A DNA stretch of 64,000 nucleotides. It comes from Bacteroidota bacterium (GTDB lineage: Bacteria > Bacteroidota > Bacteroidia > NS11-12g > UBA955). Positions 9,439 to 19,093 of this stretch are shown here, piece by piece (the stretch's first letter is position 1; each line of letters starts with the position of its first letter). Below the pieces are notes generated by a model. It was not told the DNA's origin. It did not search any database and saw only the letters and a program-made list of their open reading frames with translations. The stretch spans positions 18,418 to 82,417 of the forward strand of contig JAGXTF010000043.1 in assembly GCA_018333525.1 (NCBI GenBank), given 5' to 3'. The translations under genes and the position numbers were made by a program.

Positions 9439-11004
9439 TTATTTAATTCCGTGCATTTGTTTTTTCAGATACGGAGATACCAGAAAAAGCAGGATGGCAG
9501 CAACTCCGCTGAAAATAACGAATACCATAAAATAAGTATATAATCCGTCTATTTTGAATCCGAAAATTTCAGGAACTCTATTGGATTTTGGATCGGGATA
9601 AAGGGAACTCATGAATCCGGCAAGTTTATTTCCGGTAGCAATGGCAAGGAACCAAATCCCCATCATTAAAGACGTAAAACGCGCAGGAGTTAATTTGTTT
9701 ACCATAGACAAGCCAATTGGGCTTAAAAATAATTCTCCAATGGTATGAATAAAATACAAACCTGTGAGCCAGATTACACTTGCACCTGCTGCAGGAATAG
9801 ACCTTGTTCCCAACGCTATAAAAAGAAAACCGAGAGACAATAATGCCAATCCCATGGATTGTTTGTATGGGGCTGCAAGATCAAAACCTTTTCTTCCCAA
9901 ACGGGTCCACATGGTTGCAAATAACGGAGCAAGCAGTATAATAAATACAGGATTAAAACTCTGAAAAAAACTTGCAGGCATTACCCAGCTACCGAATAAA
10001 TTTCGATTGGTTTGTTCATCTGCAAAAAAGGTGAGCGAAGCACCCGCCTGTTCAAAACACATCCAAAAGAAAATTACGAAAATCATGATGATAATAATCA
10101 CAGCCAATCTGCTCTTTTCTATTTTAGTGAGGGTGTTATCGGTTAGGATGGTAATAGGCGCAACCAGTGTCATTCCATAAATCAGGGAACCCCAAATATC
10201 TAATTTTGCAACAAAAAACAGCAGGCAAAAAGTAGAAACAATTCCACCTATTAAGATGATCAATTGTTTTTGACTAAATCCACCAGCAGTTTTTGCAACC
10301 TCAGCCATATCCACTTCTGCATCATCTTCTTTAGTTAATGTCGCTTTATTTGGAGCCACACCTAATTGTGTTCCATCCGGAGAAACCACGTATTTATTTT
10401 TTGTAGTATAGAAAATAATTAAACCAAGTAACATACCCAATCCGGCGGCCAGAAATCCCCATTTGAAATCTACTTTTTCTCCCAAATACCCGCAAACCAG
10501 AGGTGCTAAAAAGGCACCAGCGTTTATACCCATATAGAAAATGGTATATGCCGCATCCTTGCGCACATCTTTTTCGGTATATAGTTGACCAACCATGGTG
10601 GAAATATTTGGTTTGAAAAATCCGTTTCCAAAAATCAATGCAGTTAAACCAACCCACATCATCGTAATCCCGAGTCCCTGATTGCTGGAAGCGACAGTTG
10701 CAGAAAAGAACATAAAAAACTGACCGATTGCCATTAATATTCCTCCGACGAAAATGGATTTGCGGTTACCCCAATAACGATCTGCCATGTATCCGCCTAT
10801 TAATGGAGTAAGGTAGACCAAACCGGTATAGCTTCCATAAATATTGGAAGCCAGTTCTTTGTTTCCATCAAAGAGCATTTTTACCATGAACAAGGTAAAA
10901 ATTGCGCGCATTCCGTAGTAACTAAACCGCTCCCAGAATTCCGTTGCAAAAAGCACGTACAAACCGGCTGGATGTCCTTTGGTTGAATTGGTTGTATTAT
11001 TCAT
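9439..11004 (-). CDS. POT-family proton-coupled oligopeptide transporter (3 of 3)
   Basis: This 521-residue POT/PTR2 transporter is the first of the tandem trio in transcription order. EFWERFSYY (TM1) and TIFYMGINAGAFLAP (TM5) are the family signatures. It lacks the large insertions of its two neighbours and is closest in size to typical bacterial di/tripeptide permeases (DtpT/YjdL-like). About 14 membrane segments are visible, with a cytoplasmic linker around residues 205-230 (from SPDGTQLG to AEVAKTAGG). The phosphoribosyltransferase gene ends 83 bases upstream. The trio suggests reliance on peptides as carbon and nitrogen source, consistent with the subtilisin in this window; that link is inference. 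Confidence 0.92.
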   Translation of the reverse strand: MNNTTNSTKGHPAGLYVLFATEFWERFSYYGMRAIFTLFMVKMLFDGNKELASNIYGSYTGLVYLTPLIGGYMADRYWGNRKSIFVGGILMAIGQFFMFFSATVASSNQGLGITMMWVGLTALIFGNGFFKPNISTMVGQLYTEKDVRKDAAYTIFYMGINAGAFLAPLVCGYLGEKVDFKWGFLAAGLGMLLGLIIFYTTKNKYVVSPDGTQLGVAPNKATLTKEDDAEVDMAEVAKTAGGFSQKQLIILIGGIVSTFCLLFFVAKLDIWGSLIYGMTLVAPITILTDNTLTKIEKSRLAVIIIIMIFVIFFWMCFEQAGASLTFFADEQTNRNLFGSWVMPASFFQSFNPVFIILLAPLFATMWTRLGRKGFDLAAPYKQSMGLALLSLGFLFIALGTRSIPAAGASVIWLTGLYFIHTIGELFLSPIGLSMVNKLTPARFTSLMMGIWFLAIATGNKLAGFMSSLYPDPKSNRVPEIFGFKIDGLYTYFMVFVIFSGVAAILLFLVSPYLKKQMHGIK

Positions 11005-11087
11005 TCGTTAAGATTTTTGTTGTGGTTGTTTTTTAATTGGTTGGCTAAAATAGGAAATTCCCTGTTTCGGAAATCAATTTCTGTGGT

Positions 11088-11585
11088 TTAGTTCAAATAA
11101 ACCTTTAGAGCAGAATTGTCTGAATTATCGTAAACCACGTGCTCCTGCAAAGTGGTAGCCAGTGAAATGCCCACATAGTCTGCTTTCACAGGATAATTGC
11201 GATGCTCTCTTTTGGCGAGAAATGCAGTTTCTATATTGGTCGGATTTTCGTTAAAAATTCGCTGCAGTACTGACATTAATGTTCTTCCGGTATTAATTAC
11301 ATCGTCAACAACCAGTACTTGTTGCCCTTCAAAAGAAATTTTGGGAAGAAATTCAGGAATTTCGGATTGTGTAGTATCTACCTGTAACAGCTGAATTTTC
11401 AATTCGGGAAGTACGTCCTGCATCTTCAGGCGAATTCTACCTGCAATATCAAATCCTCTGGAATTCATTCCGCAAATGATTAACTGACCGCCGGCAGTAT
11501 GTTTTTCGCATATTTCACAAGCAATGCGATCTATTTTAATCAGGATTTCCTGGTGGTCCAGAATTGGAGTAATGGTTGCAGCCAT
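11088..11585 (-). CDS. Phosphoribosyltransferase, PyrR-like
   Basis: This is a 165-residue type I phosphoribosyltransferase. The PRPP-binding loop VLVVDDVINTGRTL lies at residues 90-103, with the two acidic residues and the TG turn. The N-terminal GMNSRGFDIAGRIRLKM segment (39-55) corresponds to the GI.RG..LA region of PyrR and uracil/hypoxanthine PRTases. Length fits PyrR (about 180), which regulates pyr genes and has uracil PRTase activity, but no pyrimidine genes or pyr attenuator are nearby, so it may be a salvage enzyme. It sits between hscB (62-base gap upstream) and the POT genes. Substrate is not determined. Confidence 0.8.
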   Translation of the reverse strand: MAATITPILDHQEILIKIDRIACEICEKHTAGGQLIICGMNSRGFDIAGRIRLKMQDVLPELKIQLLQVDTTQSEIPEFLPKISFEGQQVLVVDDVINTGRTLMSVLQRIFNENPTNIETAFLAKREHRNYPVKADYVGISLATTLQEHVVYDNSDNSALKVYLN

Positions 11586-11647
11586 GATGCAATTTTAACT
11601 ATTTGCATCCATACTGTATCAGGTAAATTAAAAACTATCCGATGTAG

Positions 11648-12166
11648 TCAGGCAATTTCACTCAGATTCCTTCTCAGTCGCGCGAGATAGCGATGCTGCT
11701 GATATAAGGTTTTCAGGGTTCCCATAACCTCTGCATTCCAATCATCGAGCATTTCCAGCTTAATGCTTTCTGTTTGCATGGCCAGTTCATTAGACCTTTC
11801 GTAATCTGTGAGCATTTTATCGGCATTTGCCTTTGCAATGGAATCCCCCATGGCCGCATCGCCAATCAAATCATTTAAATCCAGCATATCCGATAAAAAT
11901 GCGGGTGGAAGCAGATTTTTTTCACCTTCTTCTAAAAGATTATAAGTGCGCAAAACATAATCCACTATGGAAATAAAATTCTGAAGAGATTTATATGCTT
12001 CATTGTTTTCAGCAGATTTCTGCAAGGCTTCCAAATATTTTTCATCATTGCCCACAAAAAAATCGGGATGCCATTCGCGCTGAATTCGCAAATACTCTTG
12101 TCTCACAGCCTCCGGAGCCGGATGGAAAGTAGGTTTTATCTGATATAATTCAAAAAAATCAGGCAT
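11648..12166 (-). CDS. hscB: Fe-S cluster co-chaperone HscB (J-domain)
   Basis: This is a 172-residue J-type co-chaperone that delivers IscU to the Hsp70 HscA during iron-sulfur cluster transfer. The J-domain starts at once with MPDFFELYQI and carries the HPD tripeptide in EWHPDFF (about residues 31-36). The C-terminal part (about 95-170) is the three-helix IscU-binding domain, including LEMLDDWNAEVMGTL. I take the ATG at 12166 as start because MPDFFELY is the family N-terminus; the frame stays open further upstream but that stretch only overlaps rseP in another frame. The start overlaps the rseP stop by one base (TAATG), suggesting translational coupling. No hscA or iscU lies nearby. Confidence 0.88.
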   Translation of the reverse strand: MPDFFELYQIKPTFHPAPEAVRQEYLRIQREWHPDFFVGNDEKYLEALQKSAENNEAYKSLQNFISIVDYVLRTYNLLEEGEKNLLPPAFLSDMLDLNDLIGDAAMGDSIAKANADKMLTDYERSNELAMQTESIKLEMLDDWNAEVMGTLKTLYQQHRYLARLRRNLSEIA

Positions 12167-13500
12167 TAAAATCCGAGAGCTCTGGAAATATCTACCCAGA
12201 AAATAAAGACAAACAAAGCAGCCAGCAACAACATTCCTATCAGCTGACCAACATATAATACTTTTTGGTTCACAGGCCTGCCTGTAACAATTTCCCATAA
12301 AAGGAACATTACATGCCCACCATCCAATGCCGGAATCGGTAAAATATTCATGAATGCCAGAACCAATGACAAGGTGGATGTGAGCAACCAGAATTTCACC
12401 CAATCCCATTCAGGACCAAACATCTGTGCAATACCAATTGGACCTGCGACTGATTTTTTTGCATCCAGTTTTCCGGTAACTACCTTTTTCAAAGCACTGA
12501 TATTGGCACCCAAAGTTCCAAAAGCCTCTCCTGTTCCCTGATTTACGGCTGCACCAAAAGAATAATCCACTTTTTTGGAAATTTCTTTTAAACCAATTGG
12601 TTTCACATCCATACCCAAAGTTCCAGCTGAAGAAATAGTGGCGTCCAATTCCACATTTTTATTTTCTCTTTCAATAACCAGTTTTACTTTTTTATCTTTT
12701 TTAGACATCATCAATTCACGGAATTCCCAATAAATTCTCGCATCCTGTCCATCAATAGAAACAAACTTATCGCCTTTTTTAATTCCTGCTTTGGAAGCTG
12801 CAGAACCCGCCATTACAGTACGAATTTCAAATCGGTTGCGGATTCCGAAAAATGGCAGATCACTTTTTTTACCTCCCATTTCTTCAAAATTATCCGGTAA
12901 AATTACTGTGGTATCTTTATCCCCTCTATGTATTTGAATTTCTCTCTTTTTTGAAGAAAATAAAGCGATCATTTCATCACTTACATCTTCAAATTCATGT
13001 CCATTTATAGAAACAATCTGATCGCCGGTTTTAAAACCTAGTTTTCTCGCTTCCGGACTAAAGTAATAACCTCCGTTGGCATTTACTGCCTTATTGGGTA
13101 CATATTCTTTTCCATTTACCCAAAGCAACATTACCATGATGCCTATACCCAAAATCAGATTTACGGTTACACCGCCAACCATAACAATTAATCTTTGCCA
13201 TGCCGGTTTGCTGCGAAATTCCCAGGGTTCTGGTTCTGTCGCCATTTGTTTGGTATCCAGACTTTCATCAATCATACCTGAAATTTTCACATATCCACCC
13301 AGCGGTAACCACCCTACTCCATATTCGGTATCTCCTTTTTTGAATTTGAAAAGTTTGAAACCAAATGCATCAAAAAACAAATAGAATTTTTCTACGCGAA
13401 TTCCGAAAATACGTGCTGCGATAAAATGTCCCAGTTCATGTAGTGTAACCAGAATTGCCAATGCAAGAATGAATTGGGATAATATGATGATGGTGCCCAT
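12166..13500 (-). CDS. rseP: RIP metalloprotease RseP (site-2 protease)
   Basis: This is a 444-residue inner-membrane zinc protease that cleaves transmembrane segments of anti-sigma factors and leftover signal peptides. HELGH at residues 21-25 provides two zinc ligands and the catalytic Glu. The LDGGH motif at 392-396 supplies the third ligand region, preceded by NILPIPA. Between them are two PDZ-like domains (about 130-210 and 215-290, the second with AGSAASKAGIKKGD). A C-terminal TM follows. It heads a coupled pair with hscB. In Bacteroidota RseP could act on membrane anti-sigma factors, and the sigma/membrane-protein pair at 28908-30943 is a possible client, but nothing here ties them together. 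Confidence 0.93.
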   Translation of the reverse strand: MGTIIILSQFILALAILVTLHELGHFIAARIFGIRVEKFYLFFDAFGFKLFKFKKGDTEYGVGWLPLGGYVKISGMIDESLDTKQMATEPEPWEFRSKPAWQRLIVMVGGVTVNLILGIGIMVMLLWVNGKEYVPNKAVNANGGYYFSPEARKLGFKTGDQIVSINGHEFEDVSDEMIALFSSKKREIQIHRGDKDTTVILPDNFEEMGGKKSDLPFFGIRNRFEIRTVMAGSAASKAGIKKGDKFVSIDGQDARIYWEFRELMMSKKDKKVKLVIERENKNVELDATISSAGTLGMDVKPIGLKEISKKVDYSFGAAVNQGTGEAFGTLGANISALKKVVTGKLDAKKSVAGPIGIAQMFGPEWDWVKFWLLTSTLSLVLAFMNILPIPALDGGHVMFLLWEIVTGRPVNQKVLYVGQLIGMLLLAALFVFIFWVDISRALGF

Positions 13501-13583
13501 TTATAGTATAAACTGCAAAAATAGGTGTAAAAATCCGATGTACTTCTTTTATCGACAAGGCCCCGAATTTCAGGGCTAAAATT

Positions 13584-14018
13584 TTATAGATCTTTTTTCA
13601 TCGCCAGATGGGGAATTCCAACTTCAGTAAATGGATTTCCAAAGACCTGGTATTGGTGGTTGAGATAAAATTTAACTGCTGTATCTCTTGCATGCAATTC
13701 TATACATTTATATCCCGCATTTCTGCACCATTCTTCAGCAAATTGAACCATTGCATTTCCAATTCCAAATGATTGAAGATGTTTGGCCACAGCAACCTGC
13801 CTCATTTTAACCACTTCGTTATGGAGTGGTTTTAAAAGCATGCATCCGCAAACCAAATGGTCTGTGATTGCCAGAATATGCGTTTCACTATTTTCTGTAA
13901 GCAATTCTTCTGCAGTAAATTTTAAACCCAATGGCTTCCGGAGAATTTCGTAACGAAGGCCAATGCTTTGAATTTGCAAATTGCTGCCAAATTCCGCTAC
14001 AATGACCTTTGCACTCAT
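13584..14018 (-). CDS. GNAT-family N-acetyltransferase
   Basis: This 144-residue GNAT-fold acetyltransferase moves acetyl from acetyl-CoA to an amine. The acetyl-CoA binding segment is visible as VKMRQVAVAKHLQSFGIGNAMVQFAEE (about residues 69-95), whose Q/RxxGxG/A loop appears as HLQSFGIGNA. The following strand YKCIELHARDTAVKFYLNHQYQVFG is the usual motif B region. The start codon overlaps the maeB stop (ATGA), so it is translated with maeB. The substrate is unknown. It resembles the ElaA/YjcF-like small GNATs in size. Confidence 0.82.
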   Translation of the reverse strand: MSAKVIVAEFGSNLQIQSIGLRYEILRKPLGLKFTAEELLTENSETHILAITDHLVCGCMLLKPLHNEVVKMRQVAVAKHLQSFGIGNAMVQFAEEWCRNAGYKCIELHARDTAVKFYLNHQYQVFGNPFTEVGIPHLAMKKDL

Positions 14019-16282
14019 CCGTTTTCTATATCCTGGGCTTCACAAACTGCAAGTGCAGTCATATTTACAATTTCGCGCACCGTGCTGGTATGGTGCAGAA
14101 TATGCACTGATTTTTCAAATCCCAATAAAATTGGACCGATAATGTCCACAATACCCATACCACGCATTAACTGAAATGCAGCGTTTCCGCTGTTCAAACC
14201 AGGGAATATCAATGTGTTTGCATTTTGATCGCCCAATTTGTTAAACGGATATTGGCGCATTCTGGTTTCTCCATCCAAAGCATAGGTGGTCTGCATTTCC
14301 CCATCCACCATAATTTCCGGATAATTGGCATGCAACATTTCCACTGCTTTTTTCATCTGCTGGGGTGCCGGACCTTTGCTGCTTCCAAAGTTTGAATAAG
14401 TCACCAACGCGATTTTTGGCTCCATGCGAAATTGTCTTACACGGTCATGGACTTTTAAAACCAAATCAACCAATTCTTCTGGTTTATAATCAATATTTAC
14501 TGTGGTATCTGCCAGGAATAGCGGTCCATTTTTGGTCATTACAACATGCATACCGGCAACGCGTTTGCTATGTCCGGTGATTCCAATGCATTCCAACGAT
14601 GGACGCAAGGCAATTGGATAGTTTCGGGTAAGTCCGGAAATAAATGCATCTGCCATTCCGGCTTCCAGCATCATGTTTCCAAAGTAATTCCGGTTGCGCA
14701 TTTGCTTGATGGCCTCAAACAATGTGAATCCATGTCTTTGTCTTTTTTCATACAACATGGTGCCAAATTTGTTGCAAAGTTCATCCTCTTCCCAGGGATC
14801 CATAATAGTTGCGTCATCCAGATCGATGTTGTATTCTTCCATCAATTCTCTGATTGCAACTTTGTTTCCCAATAAAATAGGTTCAGCAATTTTCTCAGCC
14901 AACACCAATTGAGCTGCACGTAAAATTTTAACATCATTTGCTTCAGCGAATACCACGCGTTTTGGATTTTTTCTCGCGCGCTGTACCAATCGGTTCACAA
15001 AATCATTATCAATTCCCAACCTCTTGCGCAATTCTGCTTTGTATACATCCCAATCTGCAATTGGGTTGCGCGCAACACCGCTTTCCATTGCAGCTTTTGC
15101 CACTGCAGGTGCCACTGCTGTAAGCAATCGCGGATCCATGGGTTTGGGAATGATGTAATTGCGGCCAAAAGACAAATCAAAATCGTTATATGCAAGCATT
15201 ACTACTTCAGGAACAGGTTCCAGGGCGAGATCCGCAATAGCGCGGACTGCAGCCAGTTTCATTTCTTCATTTATGGTTGTTGCACGAACATCCAATGCTC
15301 CGCGAAAAATAAACGGAAAGCCAAGAACATTATTCACCTGATTGGGAAAATCACTGCGACCTGTAGCCACCAAAACATCATCTCTGGTTGCCATAGCCAG
15401 ATTGTAATCAATTTCGGGATCCGGATTTGCCATTGCAAATACAATAGGATCCGGAGCCATGCTTTTGATCATTTCGGGGGTTAAAATATTCCCTTTGCTC
15501 AGGCCCACAAAAACGTCGGCACCGACCATTGACTCTTCCAGTGTTCTTGCTGCTCTATCGGTAATAAACTGTCGCTTGTATTTGTCCAGATCTGTGCGTC
15601 CTGCATGGATCACACCCTTGCTATCCAGCATGGTGATATTTTCGATTTTTACACCAAGACTTACGAATAATTTGGTACAGGCAATCGCGCTTGCACCTGC
15701 GCCATTTACCACCAGTTTTATTTCTTCAATACGCTTGTCTACTACCCGCAACGCATTAATCAAACCAGCGCCGGAAATGATGGCCGTTCCATGCTGGTCA
15801 TCATGCATGATAGGAATATTGAGTTCTGCTTTCAGTCTTTCTTCAATTTCAAAACTTTCAGGTGCTTTAATATCTTCCAGGTTAATTCCACCAAATGTGG
15901 GTTCCATGGCTTTTACGGTGCGCACGAATTCATCTACATCCTTGCAATTCAATTCAATGTCAAATACATCTATATCTGCAAATATTTTAAATAGTACTCC
16001 TTTACCTTCCATTACCGGCTTGGATGCTTCCGGGCCAATATCACCCAGTCCCAAAACAGCTGTGCCATTGCTGATTACAGCTACTAAATTTCCTTTTGCC
16101 GTATATTTATAAACGTCGTCTGTATTTTCTGCAATTTTTAAACAGGGAACCGCCACACCCGGGCTATAAGCCAAAGCCAGATCGAATTGGGTTTGGGTGG
16201 GCTTGGTGGTGATTACTTCAATTTTACCAGGTCTTCCGTCTGCATGGTAGCTCAATGCGTCCAAATGCTTCTTATCACTCAT
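14015..16282 (-). CDS. maeB: NADP-dependent malic enzyme with C-terminal phosphotransacetylase-like domain
   Basis: This 755-residue malic enzyme converts malate to pyruvate, CO2 and NADPH. Residues about 15-420 hold the malic enzyme N-terminal and NAD-binding domains (AYSPGVAVPC, MEGKGVLFKIFADIDVFDIEL, HDDQHGTAI, VVNGAGASAIAC). Residues about 425-755 match the phosphate acetyltransferase fold found in the MaeB-type hybrid, where it usually binds acetyl-CoA as a regulatory ligand rather than catalysing. Length matches the E. coli enzyme (759). I chose the ATG at 16282 (MSDKKHLDALSYH); the longer frame from a TTG at 16318 adds a hydrophobic stretch not seen in the family. It is followed by the coupled GNAT gene. 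Confidence 0.93.
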   Translation of the reverse strand: MSDKKHLDALSYHADGRPGKIEVITTKPTQTQFDLALAYSPGVAVPCLKIAENTDDVYKYTAKGNLVAVISNGTAVLGLGDIGPEASKPVMEGKGVLFKIFADIDVFDIELNCKDVDEFVRTVKAMEPTFGGINLEDIKAPESFEIEERLKAELNIPIMHDDQHGTAIISGAGLINALRVVDKRIEEIKLVVNGAGASAIACTKLFVSLGVKIENITMLDSKGVIHAGRTDLDKYKRQFITDRAARTLEESMVGADVFVGLSKGNILTPEMIKSMAPDPIVFAMANPDPEIDYNLAMATRDDVLVATGRSDFPNQVNNVLGFPFIFRGALDVRATTINEEMKLAAVRAIADLALEPVPEVVMLAYNDFDLSFGRNYIIPKPMDPRLLTAVAPAVAKAAMESGVARNPIADWDVYKAELRKRLGIDNDFVNRLVQRARKNPKRVVFAEANDVKILRAAQLVLAEKIAEPILLGNKVAIRELMEEYNIDLDDATIMDPWEEDELCNKFGTMLYEKRQRHGFTLFEAIKQMRNRNYFGNMMLEAGMADAFISGLTRNYPIALRPSLECIGITGHSKRVAGMHVVMTKNGPLFLADTTVNIDYKPEELVDLVLKVHDRVRQFRMEPKIALVTYSNFGSSKGPAPQQMKKAVEMLHANYPEIMVDGEMQTTYALDGETRMRQYPFNKLGDQNANTLIFPGLNSGNAAFQLMRGMGIVDIIGPILLGFEKSVHILHHTSTVREIVNMTALAVCEAQDIENG

Positions 16283-16480
16283 AAAGGGCAGCAAATATAA
16301 GATATGCCAGGCAGACAATTCCCTGCAACAATATGAGCATACTTATTCATTAGCATGATAGATTTAACAATTGGCAAATCATTATGGAAAAATAATTTGA
16401 TGAAAATCTGTAAAAAAAAATCACCTCGGCCGTTTACTAAATGTCTAAGAGAAGTATGAAGGGTTAATTAAGTGCTTAAT

Positions 16481-18514
16481 ATGAAGAATTTTTTACTTGT
16501 CGCAGCTGCATCCACCATCATCTTTATCGGATCCAGCGCTTACGTGAATAATGTAGCTTTCCACCAATCAGAGCAAATAATGGCATATGCCATGGATACT
16601 TCCGGAAAAATTATTGATAATGCTACTGTGGATGGTTCCGGGAATTACTTTTTTCCATCGCTATCCGATGGAACGTACCAGATAGTATTTAAAAGAGATG
16701 GATATGATGATATTAAGGTGGCTAATGTGGATCATATCAAAGGAATAAATTATCATGCCAACCTGGATTTTAAACCTATGCCAATAGAGCTAGTTGGAAA
16801 TGGTACCGTTTCAGATGAAGACCTGTTGCGAAGTGGCCATCGTGGTGTGGAAGGAGAAAAAATCACTTATTCCAAAGAGGATGTTGAATTAAAAGCTACA
16901 GACAAGGATGACGATGCAATTGAAATTACTCCGGCAAAATCTCCTGAAATGAAATGGACAAGTGGTACACCAGCCACTTCAGATCCCAGTCGTGATTATT
17001 CCCGCAGAACTGCTTCAGGTACGGGAACCATTAAAACTGCAGAAGTGCGAGTAAGAAAATCTGCCAAAATGATTACTCTGGGAGATGGTTATTCAGATGA
17101 TGCCACTGCTACCAGAGGCGAAACCAAAAGCATGGCCATGATAAAAACTTCAGGTGGAGGTTCTTCGAGTACTACCAATTTAAAACCCGGACAAATTACT
17201 GTTGGTTTTTGGCGCGATTTAGACAATTGGAATAAGTGGAAAGAAACCAATAAAGACCCCAATGTTGCTGTGCATAGAAATACCTGGGGGTTTTATCCTG
17301 ATAACAACAGATTTAGTGTGAAATTTTTGGACTCAGATGGAAAACCGGTAATTGGTAAAAAAGTAGAATTATGGAGTAACGACAGCAGGCTGGAATGGGA
17401 AGCGGTAACAGATAACACAGGAGTTGCAGAATTTTTTGCCGGATTGAATGCTGCCATGCAAACCAAAGAATTGCGCAGTTATAAAGTTAAAATGAAAATT
17501 TCAGAAAGGTCATTTGAATTTAAAATGAATCCATTTAATGGCAGTACCGATGTGGTGAATATTCCTGTGAAATATGAAGTGAAACCAATTGCGGACATTG
17601 CGTTTGTTGTGGATGCAACCGGAAGTATGGGGGATGAAATTCAATATTTGCAAACCGAATTGTTAGATGTAATTACCAGGGTAAAAAAGAGCAATAATTG
17701 TCTTGATATTCGCATGGGGAGTGTTTTTTACAGAGACAACACCGATGATTATATTACTAAATTCAGCAATTTTAGCAGCAACCCCGGAGATATTGTGAAT
17801 TTCATTTTCGATCAGGCGGCAGGCGGTGGAGGCGATTTTCCTGAAGCTGTAGATGCGGCAATGGAAACCACCATGGAGTCATTAAGCTGGTCTGAAAATG
17901 CAGTGGCGAAGATGATGTTTTTGGTATTGGATGCGCCACCACATAGTGATAGTGCGAGTGCAGAAAAAATGAGAAAATACACCAAAATTGCTGCAGCAAA
18001 AGGAATTAAAATCATTCCAATTACTGCAAGTGGAATTGATCAAAGTACCGAATTTTTAATGAAATATCTGGCGATAGCAACCAATGGAAATTATGTGTAT
18101 ATCACGGATCACAGCGGTATTGGTGGCGGACACGCAAAACCCACCGGCGTAAAGGAAAATGTACAGTATTTAAATGAATTGTTGATTGATATTATCAACC
18201 AAAATATTGCGTGGAATGGATGTAAAGACAGCACACCAAATAAGCAACCCGGCACGGTAGAAATTGTGAGCAACGGCCAATGGCAGGTACAGATATATCC
18301 AAACCCTGCAACCGATTATATCAAAATAAAAAGCAGTGAATTACCGGATGCAATTGGCATATATGATTTAAACGGTAATTTGGTACAAAGTGTGGCACAA
18401 ATTGCGAAAGAGTCAAATACAATTGAAATTAAAAATTTGAGTACCGGAGTATATATTGTAAAGTGTAGCAAAGGCTCGGAGAGTGTGAGTTGCCGGATAC
18501 TGGTGATGAAATAA
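16481..18514 (+). CDS. T9SS-exported VWA-domain protein
   Basis: This is a 677-residue cell-surface or secreted protein. A signal peptide (MKNFLLVAAASTIIFIGSSA) is followed by a carboxypeptidase-regulatory-like beta domain (about 28-85), a low-complexity linker, a second beta domain (about 240-365), and a von Willebrand A domain (about 372-580) whose MIDAS motif begins DATGSMGDE at residue 378 (Thr in place of the usual middle Ser). Residues about 600-677 are a type A T9SS sorting domain (VQIYPNPATDYIKI, then LSTGVYIVK). An in-frame GTG lies at 16472, but the ATG at 16481 gives a clean signal peptide. A terminator follows. VWA domains usually mediate metal-dependent protein binding; the ligand is unknown. 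Confidence 0.85.
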   Translation: MKNFLLVAAASTIIFIGSSAYVNNVAFHQSEQIMAYAMDTSGKIIDNATVDGSGNYFFPSLSDGTYQIVFKRDGYDDIKVANVDHIKGINYHANLDFKPMPIELVGNGTVSDEDLLRSGHRGVEGEKITYSKEDVELKATDKDDDAIEITPAKSPEMKWTSGTPATSDPSRDYSRRTASGTGTIKTAEVRVRKSAKMITLGDGYSDDATATRGETKSMAMIKTSGGGSSSTTNLKPGQITVGFWRDLDNWNKWKETNKDPNVAVHRNTWGFYPDNNRFSVKFLDSDGKPVIGKKVELWSNDSRLEWEAVTDNTGVAEFFAGLNAAMQTKELRSYKVKMKISERSFEFKMNPFNGSTDVVNIPVKYEVKPIADIAFVVDATGSMGDEIQYLQTELLDVITRVKKSNNCLDIRMGSVFYRDNTDDYITKFSNFSSNPGDIVNFIFDQAAGGGGDFPEAVDAAMETTMESLSWSENAVAKMMFLVLDAPPHSDSASAEKMRKYTKIAAAKGIKIIPITASGIDQSTEFLMKYLAIATNGNYVYITDHSGIGGGHAKPTGVKENVQYLNELLIDIINQNIAWNGCKDSTPNKQPGTVEIVSNGQWQVQIYPNPATDYIKIKSSELPDAIGIYDLNGNLVQSVAQIAKESNTIEIKNLSTGVYIVKCSKGSESVSCRILVMK

Positions 18515-18563
18515 TTATTGGTGATTTTTATTATAAATTAAGAGAAGTCGTTTCATTTCTGTT

Positions 18564-18598
18564 AAGCCCTGATGGATAAAACCGGAGGGGCTTTTTTT
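18564..18598 (+). terminator. Rho-independent terminator after the VWA gene
   Basis: AAGCCC at 18564-18569 pairs with GGGCTT at 18588-18593, with a long loop and a T7 run at 18592-18598. It lies 50 bases past the VWA stop codon. Confidence 0.7.
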
Positions 18599-18696
18599 GT
18601 GAATTTATTAATTGAATTCAAATTCATTGGGATTGAATTAAATATCCATATGTTTTGAAGAAATTGCATTGTGATAAAACGCATGTGTTTTAGATG

Positions 18697-19093
18697 TACG
18701 ACCCCTACAGGGTCGTAGTCTCAGAGCAATGCTGTTCCAGCATTGTGCGACCCCTACAGGGTCGCATTCTTCTTCGTTTGTTTTTTTTTAAGCACATTCG
18801 AATCCTTCGGATTCGTTTTATCAATCTCTTATTTCACAGTTTGTGTCAGCATATTTCTTGCAAAAAATGTTACGCATGTAAACTGTTTCTAGTCGCTTTT
18901 TATTTTTCATTGGATTTAAACAATTTCGAATCTTTCAAATTCATTACCAGGATTCAGATGTAAATATAGGTTCCATATTCTTAATCCCGAAGGGATTACA
19001 TGTTCTTAAAAAAAAATGTCCCTGGTATTCGACCCTGAAGGGGTCGCATTCTACTTCGTTAGTTTTTAAGAATATTCGAATCCTTCCGATTCG
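18697..19093. repeat. Field of short hairpin repeats (REP-like)
   Basis: This fills most of the 660-base gene-free stretch 18515-19174. Perfect stems: 18697-18717 (TACGACCC/GGGTCGTA), 18727-18745 (CAATGCTG/CAGCATTG), 18746-18766 (TGCGACCC/GGGTCGCA), 18799-18815 (CGAATCC/GGATTCG), 18983-18997 (AATCCC/GGGATT), 19030-19046 (CGACCC/GGGTCG) and 19077-19093 (CGAATC/GATTCG). A composite order, CGACCC hairpin, then CATTCT-CTTCGTT, T-run, CGAATC hairpin, then GTTTTATCAAT, occurs twice (about 18748-18824 and 19030-19103), so it is a duplicated unit rather than chance. A decayed copy of the CGAATC module sits near 18925. No gene is supported inside. Confidence 0.7.

Noticed and set aside
12167..12409. 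N-terminal extension of the hscB reading frame
   Set aside because: It lies entirely inside rseP in another frame and is not protein-like; the J-domain starts at MPDFFELY (12166).
15459..16112. 217-residue open frame opposite maeB
   Set aside because: Antisense shadow of the malic enzyme gene; its composition follows the maeB codons and shows no domain.
18694..18963. 89-residue open frame in the hairpin field
   Set aside because: It runs through the palindromic repeats; the duplicated copy does not keep the frame.
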